20,025 nucleotides of DNA from a virus: IMG/VR virus record IMGVR_UViG_3300025828_000265, positions 1 through 20,025 of that record; one strand, given 5' to 3'. The translations under genes and the position numbers were made by a program. The first letter of the stretch is position 1. Every line of letters starts with the position of its first letter. The notes beneath the pieces are model-generated. The model worked only from the letters and a program-made list of their open reading frames with translations, did no database searches and was not told the DNA's origin. Below, piece by piece: positions 6,948 through 16,800 of this stretch.

Positions 6948-7985
6948 TTAAATATCTTCATTTAATGAAGGACTAAACTCTTTAAAATCTTGGAAGAATG
7001 AAGTTGTTTCGTTGAATCCGAAATCATCTCCAATTTCAATCAAATCTGCATCTGCCTGGGTAATGAGTTTGACTGCAGATCCACGTACGTGTGTATCAGC
7101 AGTAGTATTGTCTTCTCCTCTTCTAACAGTCAGTTTGTTTCCATTTACTGCAGTGACGTACATTTCTTCACTATCTACGTAGATGTAACTCTGAGAAGAA
7201 ATTGAAGAACCATTGTCAACATTGATATACTTCTCATCTATTGAAATATCTTCAGAAAGAGTCGTTACTACATCATTATTGTAATCTTTAGTTGCCCTAG
7301 GAGTTACTGTATATCTCATCTCCCTCTTAGGAGATTCTATACCAGTCATAGTATCAATAGTAGCCTTCTTAATAATCTTACTATCCTGCACAGGACCAAA
7401 CAGGTGGGTTTTTGCTGTAAATGTTAATGTGTAAATGAGAGCAGTTCTAGTACTAAAATCACCCTCATATTGGTCATCCATTGATATTCCATCAAGTTGA
7501 ATTGGAATATCTTTCTTATCATTAATATCTTCAAGAAGTTTTATAGTCAGATTGTAAGATGGTTGAAAATATGGAAGTATTTGCTCAATAATTTGAAGGG
7601 CATCCTCGTTTGTTTTTGATAAGATTGATAATTCAAAACGCATATTATATGGGACAGGCATATAAACTTTCTTCTGAGTTGCTTTGCTACCTTCCTTACT
7701 TACTGTAAATGATTTTGTTGCAGTTGTCTTTCTTTGTGGATCGTAAGATAGACCATTAAATTCAAATGACATTCTTGGTAGAGTCATTTGAACTGGTTTG
7801 TTGAGATCTGGAGATTGCTCCAGTCTTGCTAGGAATTTTTGTGTAGGTCCATATGCAAGCGGAACTTTCATAATACTTATAGTATTACTACCACCATCTT
7901 TCTTCTTTATGTTGATGTCATTGAATAGGGTTCCAAATCCAATAACTGTTTTTCTGAGAATTTCGTGGTAAAAATATTCAAACAT
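6948..7985 (-). CDS. gp15: Tail sheath stabiliser / tail completion protein (gp15-like), 345 aa
   Basis: The N-terminus MFEYFYHEILRKTVIGFGTL aligns with T4 gp15 MFGYFYNSSFRRYATLMGDL. The segment QIIEQILPYFQPSYN at residues 131-145 is nearly identical to the matching stretch of T4 gp15, which makes the call firm. In T4, gp15 hexamers cap the top of the tail tube and sheath and bind the gp13-gp14 neck. At 345 residues this protein is about 70 longer than T4 gp15 (272). The surplus lies around residues 238-308, where a 'YIYVDSEEMYV..., then LTVRRGEDNTTADTHVRG' segment resembles small beta modules found elsewhere in tail proteins. It starts 40 bp after gp14, behind a late-promoter-like box. Confidence 0.93.
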   Translation of the reverse strand: MFEYFYHEILRKTVIGFGTLFNDINIKKKDGGSNTISIMKVPLAYGPTQKFLARLEQSPDLNKPVQMTLPRMSFEFNGLSYDPQRKTTATKSFTVSKEGSKATQKKVYMPVPYNMRFELSILSKTNEDALQIIEQILPYFQPSYNLTIKLLEDINDKKDIPIQLDGISMDDQYEGDFSTRTALIYTLTFTAKTHLFGPVQDSKIIKKATIDTMTGIESPKREMRYTVTPRATKDYNNDVVTTLSEDISIDEKYINVDNGSSISSQSYIYVDSEEMYVTAVNGNKLTVRRGEDNTTADTHVRGSAVKLITQADADLIEIGDDFGFNETTSFFQDFKEFSPSLNEDI

Positions 7986-8007
7986 GATACTATCTTATCG
8001 TATTAAC

Positions 8008-8015
8008 TATTTAAC
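8008..8015 (-). promoter_or_regulatory. Candidate late-promoter-like box before gp15
   Basis: GTTAAATA on the minus strand lies 22 nt before the gp15 ATG and has two mismatches to TATAAATA. The reason for calling it is the shared 11-mer TAAATAGTTAA (8003-8013 here, 10248-10258 before gp13) at a matching distance from the start codon. A second weak candidate, TATAAAAG, is at 8018-8025. Confidence 0.4.
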
Positions 8016-8025
8016 AACTTTTATA

Positions 8026-9384
8026 TTAAGGTTCACCAAAAGGATTTCTTCTTGTGAAATCTAAGATATCATCAGATTCTGTTTGAATAATAATGTTTTC
8101 TGCATATGTATCAACTTCATCTTGAGTTTGAACACTAAAGAATCCATAGGAAGCACCTGACTCAGATCCAATTATTGGTTCACCCTGAGTAAATTCTCCA
8201 CTGATAATTGAGATTTCAAGAGTATTTGCAACTCCATCCCATTTCTTCACTCTTGCTGTTGTTCCAGATACACTTCCTGTAACAACTTCGTTATACCTAT
8301 AATTTCCAGTTCCGAGAGTATTTGGTGCCGCAAAAGATATAGTTGGCGATTCTGTATATCCAGAACCAGCATTTGTAATATAAACTGCAGAAACACTGTC
8401 TCCGCTAAGGATAGAATATCCAGATGCTGTTGTTCCTCCACCAGGAGCACCAGAGAAAGATATCGTTGGATTAGTTGTATAACCTGAACCTCCGCTAGTG
8501 ACTGTTATAATACCAATAGTTCCTGTTGTTCCAATTCCAGTAGTTGCAATGGCACCAGATCCATTTGTACTAAGGAAATCAATTCCTGGTGCTGCAGTAT
8601 AACCAAAACCCGGATTCAATATTGCAATGGAACTTATACCAAACCCTGGATTATTAAAGGATATTGCACTTGCATTTTCTCCACCACTTGGTGCTGACGA
8701 AATTGCCACCGTGGGGGTTGATTCAGTATAATTGAAACCGTCATCAAGTAATGTAATAAACTGCAATCCACCATCATTGATAGTTGTTACAGCAGTAGCA
8801 GTTGAACCAATCCCTACAAGAGTAATAGTTTGAATATATCCTTGCTGTTGAATATTGTCATCAATCTCTTCAACGTCAGTATCAATAACTTCATCTTCAT
8901 AACGGAAGAGTTCACATCTCAATTCATAAACATAAGTCTTTTGTAGTTGATAAAATGGTTGCTCATGCTCTACAAATTTAATCTCAAACAACCTATCACC
9001 CAATGGGAAATATATTAAATCTCCTTCTTTTGGTCTAGTTGATAATTCAATATTTGGTAAATTTTTTGTTAATGGTGCAATATAATTTTCAAATCTCTCC
9101 TTTGAAATAATCAAAGTTAAATCTTCAATTGGTTGTATTCCAAATTTAGATAATACGGTTCCCTGACCTTCATATCCATCATACGTGTTTACATAAGCTT
9201 CAATTGGATATGCATCATCAAACTTTGATTGTATAACCTCTTTTATGATTGTATTAGTTGTAAGGTATTTTCTTGGAATATAATATACCTCAACTCCATA
9301 CATTCGAAGTTGTTCATTTATTAAACTCTGAACAAGACTCTGTTCAGATGATGTGCCTTGAGTGAAAAATGGATTAAGTGCCAT
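8026..9384 (-). CDS. gp14: Neck / head completion protein (gp14-like) with large beta-repeat insertion, 452 aa
   Basis: Residues 20-165 match T4 gp14: '[13 protein letters not shown]' parallels T4 'MRGMDIYYLPREY', '[20 protein letters not shown]' parallels 'AYLNSFEGYSGDNTFFSKFG', and '[20 protein letters not shown]' parallels '[20 protein letters not shown]'. In T4, gp14 and gp13 form the neck that closes the filled head and receives the tail. T4 gp14 has 256 residues; this one has 452. The extra is mainly residues about 184-415: four GSGYT-type repeats (216-354) followed by a '[12 protein letters not shown]...[16 protein letters not shown]' module. The family-type C-terminus [14 protein letters not shown] remains. 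The start 1 bp after gp13 suggests a joint transcript and coupled translation. Confidence 0.93.
   Translation of the reverse strand: [452 protein letters not shown]
8323..8739 (-). repeat. Four GSGYT-type repeats inside gp14
   Basis: Residues 216-354 of gp14 contain four units with the core 'GxGYTxxPTIxFxxAPxGG': [48 protein letters not shown] and [15 protein letters not shown]. Each is preceded by a strand such as SIAIL, IITV or AVYI. The same unit is seen in the 717-residue and 2907-residue proteins. Confidence 0.85.
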
Positions 9385-9385
9385 A

Positions 9386-10231
9386 TCATCCGATCATATC
9401 TAAAGGTGGTAATTCATAATAACTACTCATTTTATCCATCAATATATCAAGTTCTCTTTGCCCATCATCATACATTTGCCTTCCGTTGAGTTCAACACCA
9501 CCTGGAAGTCTTACACCTTGGAATTTAATTAAATTTTGACCCCATTGTTTCTTAACTAATGCAGTTAAATACTGTTTCAAGAAAGAATCATTCCAGACTT
9601 CAGTGCATTCATTGGGGTTTAAAATTCTCCAGCAGTCAATGATAATCCAATCACCTACGCTAATACTTTCCCAATCAATATCAATGTAAAGTCTGTCTTG
9701 TCTTTTATTAAAACGAATTTGTTTATGTGTTGTCAATAAGAAGTTAATCGTTTCTAAGTAACTCCTTGTCATCGAATATGTTAGTAGTTCAGTAGAACCC
9801 CAGTAGTAAATATCATTTAAAAATAATTGATATTTAACGCTGAACATATTATTTGTTGATGCGTTTGACCCATCAAAATGAAAAAGTTTATTAACTCCAA
9901 TAACTGATCCTGGAATTGGTATATAATTGCTATTTTCATAATATTGAAATGTTTTAGCTACACCAACAATAGATGTTGATACTGTATCTGTAGCTAACCC
10001 AACAACAGAATCATTACGAGGTGCTCTACCCCTATCAATGTCTTCCTGTGTAACTTGATACTTTAAAAATGTTTGTATTACACCATCAAAATGTCTTTCT
10101 TGGAAGAACTGAACAGCATCATCAACTAAATCTTCGATCTGTTCATCGGATACGTTGATTTCTAGTACTGGAGCACCCAGTTTCCTCTTAACGTATTCAA
10201 TTAATTCCCCTCTTGATGATGGTTGTGCCAT
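9386..10231 (-). CDS. gp13: Neck / head completion protein (gp13-like), 281 aa
   Basis: The N-terminus RGELIEYVKRKLGAPVLEIN (from residue 7) parallels T4 gp13 '[20 protein letters not shown]'. 'QFFQERHFDGV' (41-51) parallels 'ELYGEYHFDGL'. 'KFQGVRLPGGVELNGRQMYD' (236-255) parallels T4 '[20 protein letters not shown]', and the C-terminus ELPPLDMIG parallels 'LDPPFGILVG'. In T4, gp13 forms the connector ring between the portal and gp14 after DNA packaging. The length (281) is close to T4's, with no sign of the insertion seen in gp14. It is the first gene after a 24-bp gap that holds a late-promoter-like box, and gp14 follows 1 bp after its stop. Confidence 0.93.
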   Translation of the reverse strand: MAQPSSRGELIEYVKRKLGAPVLEINVSDEQIEDLVDDAVQFFQERHFDGVIQTFLKYQVTQEDIDRGRAPRNDSVVGLATDTVSTSIVGVAKTFQYYENSNYIPIPGSVIGVNKLFHFDGSNASTNNMFSVKYQLFLNDIYYWGSTELLTYSMTRSYLETINFLLTTHKQIRFNKRQDRLYIDIDWESISVGDWIIIDCWRILNPNECTEVWNDSFLKQYLTALVKKQWGQNLIKFQGVRLPGGVELNGRQMYDDGQRELDILMDKMSSYYELPPLDMIG

Positions 10232-10252
10232 GACTAGAACATACCTTTTAAC

Positions 10253-10260
10253 TATTTATG
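10253..10260 (-). promoter_or_regulatory. Late-promoter-like box before gp13
   Basis: CATAAATA on the minus strand differs from the T4 late consensus TATAAATA only at the first base. It ends 21 nt before the gp13 ATG and contains the TAA stop of the 131-residue gene. Its downstream flank forms part of an 11-mer (TAAATAGTTAA) that recurs before gp15 at almost the same distance. Confidence 0.5.
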
Positions 10261-10651
10261 GCGCAGAAGAAATACCCGGTTTTACAATGATGTTGCCATC
10301 AATTATTTTATAAACTGTTGTACCAGAACTGACTAAAACATCATAAACATATCGTCCTTCAGTTAATGATCTAGTGTCAGTAGATCCAAGAGATATTTGA
10401 AACTTTCCTCCGGCAGCACTTGTAAATCCTACGTTAAAAGTAGCAACTGCATATCCAGAGGATCCAATAGAGACACTCTTTGCCATCTGAGATGAACCAG
10501 TCCAAGTTGTACCGGCACCCGAAAAATCAAATGCTGAACCTGAAGTAGTCTTTACTGTAAAATCATTAATGAAATCAGCACCGCTGTTGATTGTTAGATT
10601 TACTGAGACAGGAGTTCCTGCCGAGGGATCAAATGTAAGTGAGTTTGCCAT
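10256..10651 (-). CDS. Beta-sandwich-like virion protein, 131 aa
   Basis: The protein has alternating strands and the pattern 'LTINSGADFINDFTVKTTSG', a variable core, 'GGKFQISLGSTDTRSLTEGR' followed by 'YVYDVLV', and 'IDGNIIVKPGIS'. This resembles the small Ig-like or BppU-N-like beta-sandwich domain common in phage baseplates and fibres, where the domain usually docks a fibre or receptor-binding protein to the virion. The whole protein is one such domain, without a fused fibre. It starts inside the stop codon of the 77-residue gene (1-nt overlap, TAATG), so the two are probably made together. The gp13 gene follows 24 bp later. The family assignment is from pattern only, and the partner is unknown. 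Confidence 0.75.
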   Translation of the reverse strand: MANSLTFDPSAGTPVSVNLTINSGADFINDFTVKTTSGSAFDFSGAGTTWTGSSQMAKSVSIGSSGYAVATFNVGFTSAAGGKFQISLGSTDTRSLTEGRYVYDVLVSSGTTVYKIIDGNIIVKPGISSAP

Positions 10652-10884
10652 TATTGCATCTTATCTATGAAAGATTTGAGTAAATTTTTAATTTCGTTAA
10701 CATCATTTTTGATAGCATCAACTTCATCTTCAATCTTATTAACTCTATTCATTTCATCCTCTTTTTGCCTTTTTAGTCTCATATACTTATCATATTCATA
10801 TTTAGAGTCATTTACGATAGCATTGCTCTTCCGATCTCTCAGAAGAGCATCATTATCCTTTACTTTAAGGTAATCATTCATCAT
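10651..10884 (-). CDS. Small coiled-coil protein at the fibritin position, 77 aa
   Basis: The N-terminal half contains DNDALLRDRKSNAIVNDSKY, a segment I know from small proteins of marine T4-like phages. The C-terminal half is a regular heptad coiled coil with V48, I51, V55, I58, V62, I65, L69 and F72 in a/d positions, and there are no Cys residues. It overlaps the end of the giant tail gene by 4 nt (ATGA) and the next gene by 1 nt, so the three are probably translated together. The protein starts with two Met codons (10884 and 10881); both are possible starts and the first gives the ATGA overlap. In T4 the coiled-coil whisker protein wac lies in this slot before gene 13, but this protein is far shorter and no sequence match to wac is visible. 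Confidence 0.8.
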   Translation of the reverse strand: MMNDYLKVKDNDALLRDRKSNAIVNDSKYEYDKYMRLKRQKEDEMNRVNKIEDEVDAIKNDVNEIKNLLKSFIDKMQ

Positions 10885-13800
10885 GCTAGTGCGATTGCTC
10901 TCAGATTTTTAATTTTAGGAACATATGCCTGATTTGTAGATGTCAGTATAACCTTGACTCTAAAATATTTAAAGTCTGGTAGATTGTTAGCAGTAAACTC
11001 GTAGTTTGAATAACTATCAACATTTGATACTGCCTGCGTCACATAATTCTTCTCTGTAAATACGTCAGGAGTTCCGTCATTATTTGAAATATCTATGGTA
11101 TTTCCAAAAGCATCAATATTTGAATATCCTGGGAATGGAACAAATACCGGATCACTATTTTCAGAATTGTCTATTGCATAGAATAGTCTGATATCTGAGA
11201 ATACATTAATGTGTGTAGACAGATATACTTTTAGGGAACTCGCAGAATTCTTCAATCTAACAACTTTGGTTACAAACTGACAATCGGAAGGATCATCAAA
11301 GAATGTTTTAACTCTTGGATCAGTTTTATAGTCATCAACTACACTATTGATTCTATTTGAAGTTGTTATCAAGTTTAATCTCGTGGTGTCAATAATTGGA
11401 GACAGTCTCGAATTACTTGACGACAAATTCATAAGTAATGTAAATGATTTGTTGCCAGGCAAGGTAGTAAGAAGATTTTTCTCATTGATCTTAGATGCAA
11501 TAATTCTTGGAGATGAAAGATAATTTGTTTTGTTTAAAACAACAGGTTCAAATCCCTGATCTAAGAATGATGTTTCGGAACCACTTATGCTTGTTCCGCT
11601 TACTGTTCTAATTCTCGATTCCAATGTTGTGAGATTTGGAACGAAAGTTTGAATATTAGGAGTTAAAGCTTCAAATGGAATGTTCTGAGATGCTTTGATA
11701 TTTTCACCACCAGCAGATTTAGTTTCATTGAAGTATAATGGAACCAAAGTTGAATTAGAACCTCTGTCAATTCCATAATTAGTATCATCCATATCAACTT
11801 TAATTGTATAATAATTCAATCCGATTGGATCTGTAGTTGAAGAATTTTCTAACCTATGAGTTTTATTGATTCTTCTCAAAGAAACACCACTTAATTCATA
11901 TTTGTAAATCAAATCTCCACTAGAAATTTGCTTCTTAATGGTGTTGTCAACTCCTCTGGTGATTGAAGTTAGGAGACCTTCGCTAACACCTTCATATTTG
12001 ATAATTTCATTGTTCACTAAAACATATCCTGGATTTGAACCGGATACTTCAAGATTTTCAAAAATGTTGAATTCAGATACATTATCTACTGCAATTGATC
12101 CACTAAATTCTTTATCATATGCTACGGTTAACTTTGTAGGAGATACATCTGGAAGTATTCCGGTCAGTGTTACAAAGTTTGTTTGAGAATGCATACCATG
12201 ATTCTTATGATCAACTCTGAAATTCAATCCTTCTGTTACAACATCAATCGGTTCTGAGATGTAAAGATCAGAACCGGATGAGTTTGTTATAGTTCTTGCT
12301 ACACCTACAGAATCATATCTGAAGATTGAATTTGCAATTCCAGTAACAAAGTCACCTTGAACATTGTCTAAAATGATTTGATTGGTTTGATCCACCGATT
12401 CTACAGAAACTTGGAAATTTGTACCAAGTCCTTCGCTACCAAGAGTTGCTGTGAGAACATCTCCAACTGCATATCCAAATCCACCATTTGATAATGTAAC
12501 GGTAAAGATTGACCCATTTTGAACTACTATGGTTGCAGATGCATTTTTTCCAGTACCGGTTATATTTGTCAAAATGACATTGGAATAGGTTTGCACAGAA
12601 CTTGTTGGACTATAACCAATACCTCGATTTGTTATTGTTAATTGGTTAACCCTTCCAACGGACCCAACATAATTTCCTGTTGCTCCAGTGTTTAACTGAA
12701 TAATACTATTGCCGAGTTTTAAATCAGAATCAGTCAATGCCGAAGAAATTCCAATCCTAATTCTTCTAGAACTTGGTTTAATTGAATTTGCCACTAATGT
12801 TGCAACCTGACCATTTCCTTCGGAAAGATTTGGATTGTAAACAGAAATATCTCCAGCAGTTTCAAACTCTGCACGATTGAGTTTAAAGGTGAGGGCATCA
12901 AAGATGCTTGGTTCCCAACTTGAAGCATTTTGTGACTTATAGAGAGCACCTAGAATTGGTTGAGTAGAGACCAGAATCTGGGATGATGAAGATCCAAATG
13001 CAGATTTTACATCAACTTCTCCAAGTCTGGATGTCCATACTGTATACTCATTAGAGTTTGTTAAGAGTACAATTGCATAATCTCTATTTCCTTCAAGATA
13101 AACTGGTGATTTAAAGACAAAATTTGTTGCTACAGATGCATTTGTTGAAGTCTTTACCGAACTTGCGTCAAGAGTGACCTCTGTAAATGGTAGAACGATA
13201 TCAGAAGGAACATTAAAGTCTACCGTTCTAATTTGACATGTTACGGGGAGTTCATTGTCTTTCGCTTCAAAGAAGACATCAAGACTCGTTAGGAAAATAC
13301 CAGTCTCATCATCAACTGTAAATGTCTGTGCAAGAGGATCAACATATTTTCCAGAGAATGAAGATACATTAGAGTCTTTAAACAAGGTGTTTCCAAGTTT
13401 TCTAGAATTCTTAACGGAGGAAACATTATTCTCAATAGTTTGTACGCTTCCAGATGATAGATATTTGTCTTCAGATACGGAATTGATTACCTGAGTTGAG
13501 AGACTGTTAAGACTGCTATTTGTTAGTTTAAATACTTTTTCGCCAGCAGTAAATTTGGGATTTACATCAATATTAGGATCGGGAATAAAAAATGATCCAA
13601 TAATTAATCCAGTATTATCGGTTACAAGTCTAACTTCTTGAATTGTTGCTTCTGCCCCACTGGTTTCACCATATAACTTCATTCCTTTCTTGATGAAACC
13701 AAAATAGTCCCCCTGTGGTTCATTTGCAAGAGAGAATGTATCAACATTGATTATTGTCGAAGTTGATGAATATTGAGAAGGAACTGACTGATCAGGATTA

Positions 13801-16800
13801 TATGGGTTTGTGGTGTAAGTTTTTGTTGGTGCGTTAAAGGGACCAGATTTATGATTTGCTTTAGCAACTCTAAAATGAATTTTTGGATTTACTGAAGAAG
13901 GTGAGTTGTCATAATCAATACCAGGTAAGAAACCGCTAATTGTTTCTCCAACAGTAAATTTGCCGGAGTTCATAGTGACTTCGATAAGTTTTGGTACAAT
14001 AAATTCATTTACATCCACACCGTCAAAGAAACCAAAAACTTTTGTAAATGGTTTTAATCTCTTAGAGACAAACTCTACGTTTCTAGATCTAATGTAAGGA
14101 ATGATAGATGAACTATTGAAGTCCTGTGTATCAAGCGTCTGAATGGACGTTTTATCGCTGTTGGAGCGTATTGATTCGATTATATTACCATTGACACCAT
14201 TTTCCTGTCCAACCCACCTTAAATCGACATCTACGGGGGAATTGTTGTCAGAATTAAAGAACCTTGTAAAGGTAGTTATCTCTTCTACCTGACTGACTCC
14301 CATCATTCGACTATTTCCAGTCCAGATGATATTCCATGATTCCCACATAGTTGGAATAAATCCAATTTGTGGATCGTGATTCTCTAGTTCTGAAATTTGA
14401 TTCATTAATGATGTAAAGTTTCCAGCAACTTCAAGATTGTCTGGTTCTACTTTTACCACATCAACCCAAATGTCAGAATCTGGAGTAAGTTCAAGGGTTC
14501 CTTCCCAGAAGTTAATGAGATATGGAGTAATTTTCTCTGCCCTTGTTGCAAACGTTTGCGATAACCATTCTCTTGTTGTGTAATCCAAACTAACGACATC
14601 GCCAGTCTTTTTAATATTAGTTCCCTTCAGATCACTGATAAAGTTTAGATCTGCGTTTGGATCAGAGGTTTGACCAATTCCAATTACCGAATCTGAACCG
14701 ATTACCAAATCAATCGCAGTGGTATAGTGAGAAGGTCTCAGTTCTCCAGTGTTTGGATTTATTGAATTTTCGACTCCATTTCTAACGTCTTGATTTGCAA
14801 TAGTCTTAAAGTTATCTACTAAGAATCCAGACTTAAACTTGTTGATTCCATTGTTATCTGGAATGAAAAGATTTGAAGTGTCAGTTTCTAATAGCGAAAG
14901 CGTAGTAAATTTCTCAAGACTACTGATTCTTCCTTCCAGTCTAGAGATATCACTCATAGTATATCTCTTATAATTCTTTTGATTTACAGAAGAATTTTGA
15001 GTACTATAAAGATATGGGGGTAGGAAAATTTGTGCTACCTCAATAGAATCGTCAATTGTTCCTGGTGGATTTGGAGTTTCATCAGGAACTCCTTTTAATA
15101 CCTTAAATGTACCAGTTTTGTCTAGGAAAACTTTATCGTATCTTGGAAGATAGAAACTATAATCTAGAAAAATTGACTCATCTGGTGTAATAATATTTCT
15201 TGCACTATTTCCATCCTGAGTAAAAGATCTTCCAGAAAACTGAAATGGTGAGACGGAACCAGAAGTTGCAATGTATGTTGATACTCTTGGGCGAATATCA
15301 ATTACATCAGTGTTTCTTATATTTCTATAAGATTCAATTTCCTTGCTGTAATCGAAGGAGTTATAAGAATTTGCTGTGGTGATATCTCCATCATCATTTG
15401 TGTTATAGAAACCGGACTGGAAATAAACTTTTATTTTCTTACTTGGAGAACTCTTAGAAGCAACTCTTTTCAGTCTTCCATAGTCATAGAAGGTATCTCT
15501 CTGTCCATTATCTAGGATGTAAGAACTTGTAATGTCTCTTCCGTTCACAGAAACAGCAGAAACTATTGCCTCAATCCCAGACTCATCAAAGGTTACTTTT
15601 TCTCCAACTGTAAATGATTTTTTATTTGAGTATATAAACTCAACTACATTATCATCTGTTCTTTCAACATAAGTTGCTCTTGCACCACTAGATGCTCCTT
15701 TAATTGTTTCTCCAACAATCACATCAATGGTAGTTGCATTTGGACCAGTTAAAGTTGAAAGAGAAAGTTTTGGTGAACTTGGATCTGAAAGGTCAAACGA
15801 TTCAAAAATGCCATAAACATTAATAACATCAGGAACATTCAAACAAATTTCTTCATCTTGAACTCTTGTTCCATATGGGAAATCACCATAACTTAATCCA
15901 TCATTAAGTGTAGTTGTTCCAATTCCAGAAGATGAATTTGCAGAATTTGAAATAATTAGACTACTAGATCTTCTATTCTCCTTTGCTTTTGAAGTAATAT
16001 TAATCTTTCTAAGAGTTGTTATCAAACGAGCAGATCCATTCTTAGATAGTCCATTAATTGTTAGTCTGGTGCTTCCTGCACCAAATACAAACATATCACT
16101 TCTAAGTGGTTCTATTGTACCATCAGAATATGTTAATACATATCTCTCTTCATCAAAATTGAGGAATGTTTCATTAGTACCTGCAAATATTGTATTTGAT
16201 GAATTTGAAGATACTACAATGTCGTATTGCTTTCTAATAGACAAATTTGCTGCTGATAAATCAACTTCAGAAATGTTTCTCCTTGGGAGGGGGGTGAATA
16301 AGGTGTTATCAGATGATGGAGTTACTTTTGCATTTAAATAATGCAAATCTGATACATTGATTGCAGTTTTTGGTAAAGTGCCATCACAAATACCTGTAAC
16401 AGAAGGTACTGGACCAATCGTAAGTCTTGTAAATCCGTTATTAGTAGATACTGACTTGACGGAAGCATATGAGATGTCAAATCCATCAGATCTTAAGTTG
16501 TTAAGTGTGAAGAATGCCGATTTTGAGTAGTTAAGTAAATGGACAATATCACCAGATTGTCTTTTGGTATTCAATGTAACTAAAGATCCATTCGTTGCAA
16601 CAAAATCTTCTGGAGTTAGTTTAGTTCCATTTACATATACGTCTAGTAATCCAACACTATATAAAAAATCAAACTCAGTTTGATTTTGTACCGCAACTTT
16701 TCTTGAGCTGGTATAATAATTTCCGAGATAATTTATCACACTTACTTCATCACCCTGAAGCAATGCAGTATCCAATATTAATGAACGACGTGTGGCAAAT

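Noticed and set aside
8247-8450. Minus-strand frame of 67 codons within gp14.
   Set aside because: It is a frame-shifted reading of the GSGYT repeat region, giving a low-complexity Leu/Gln product.
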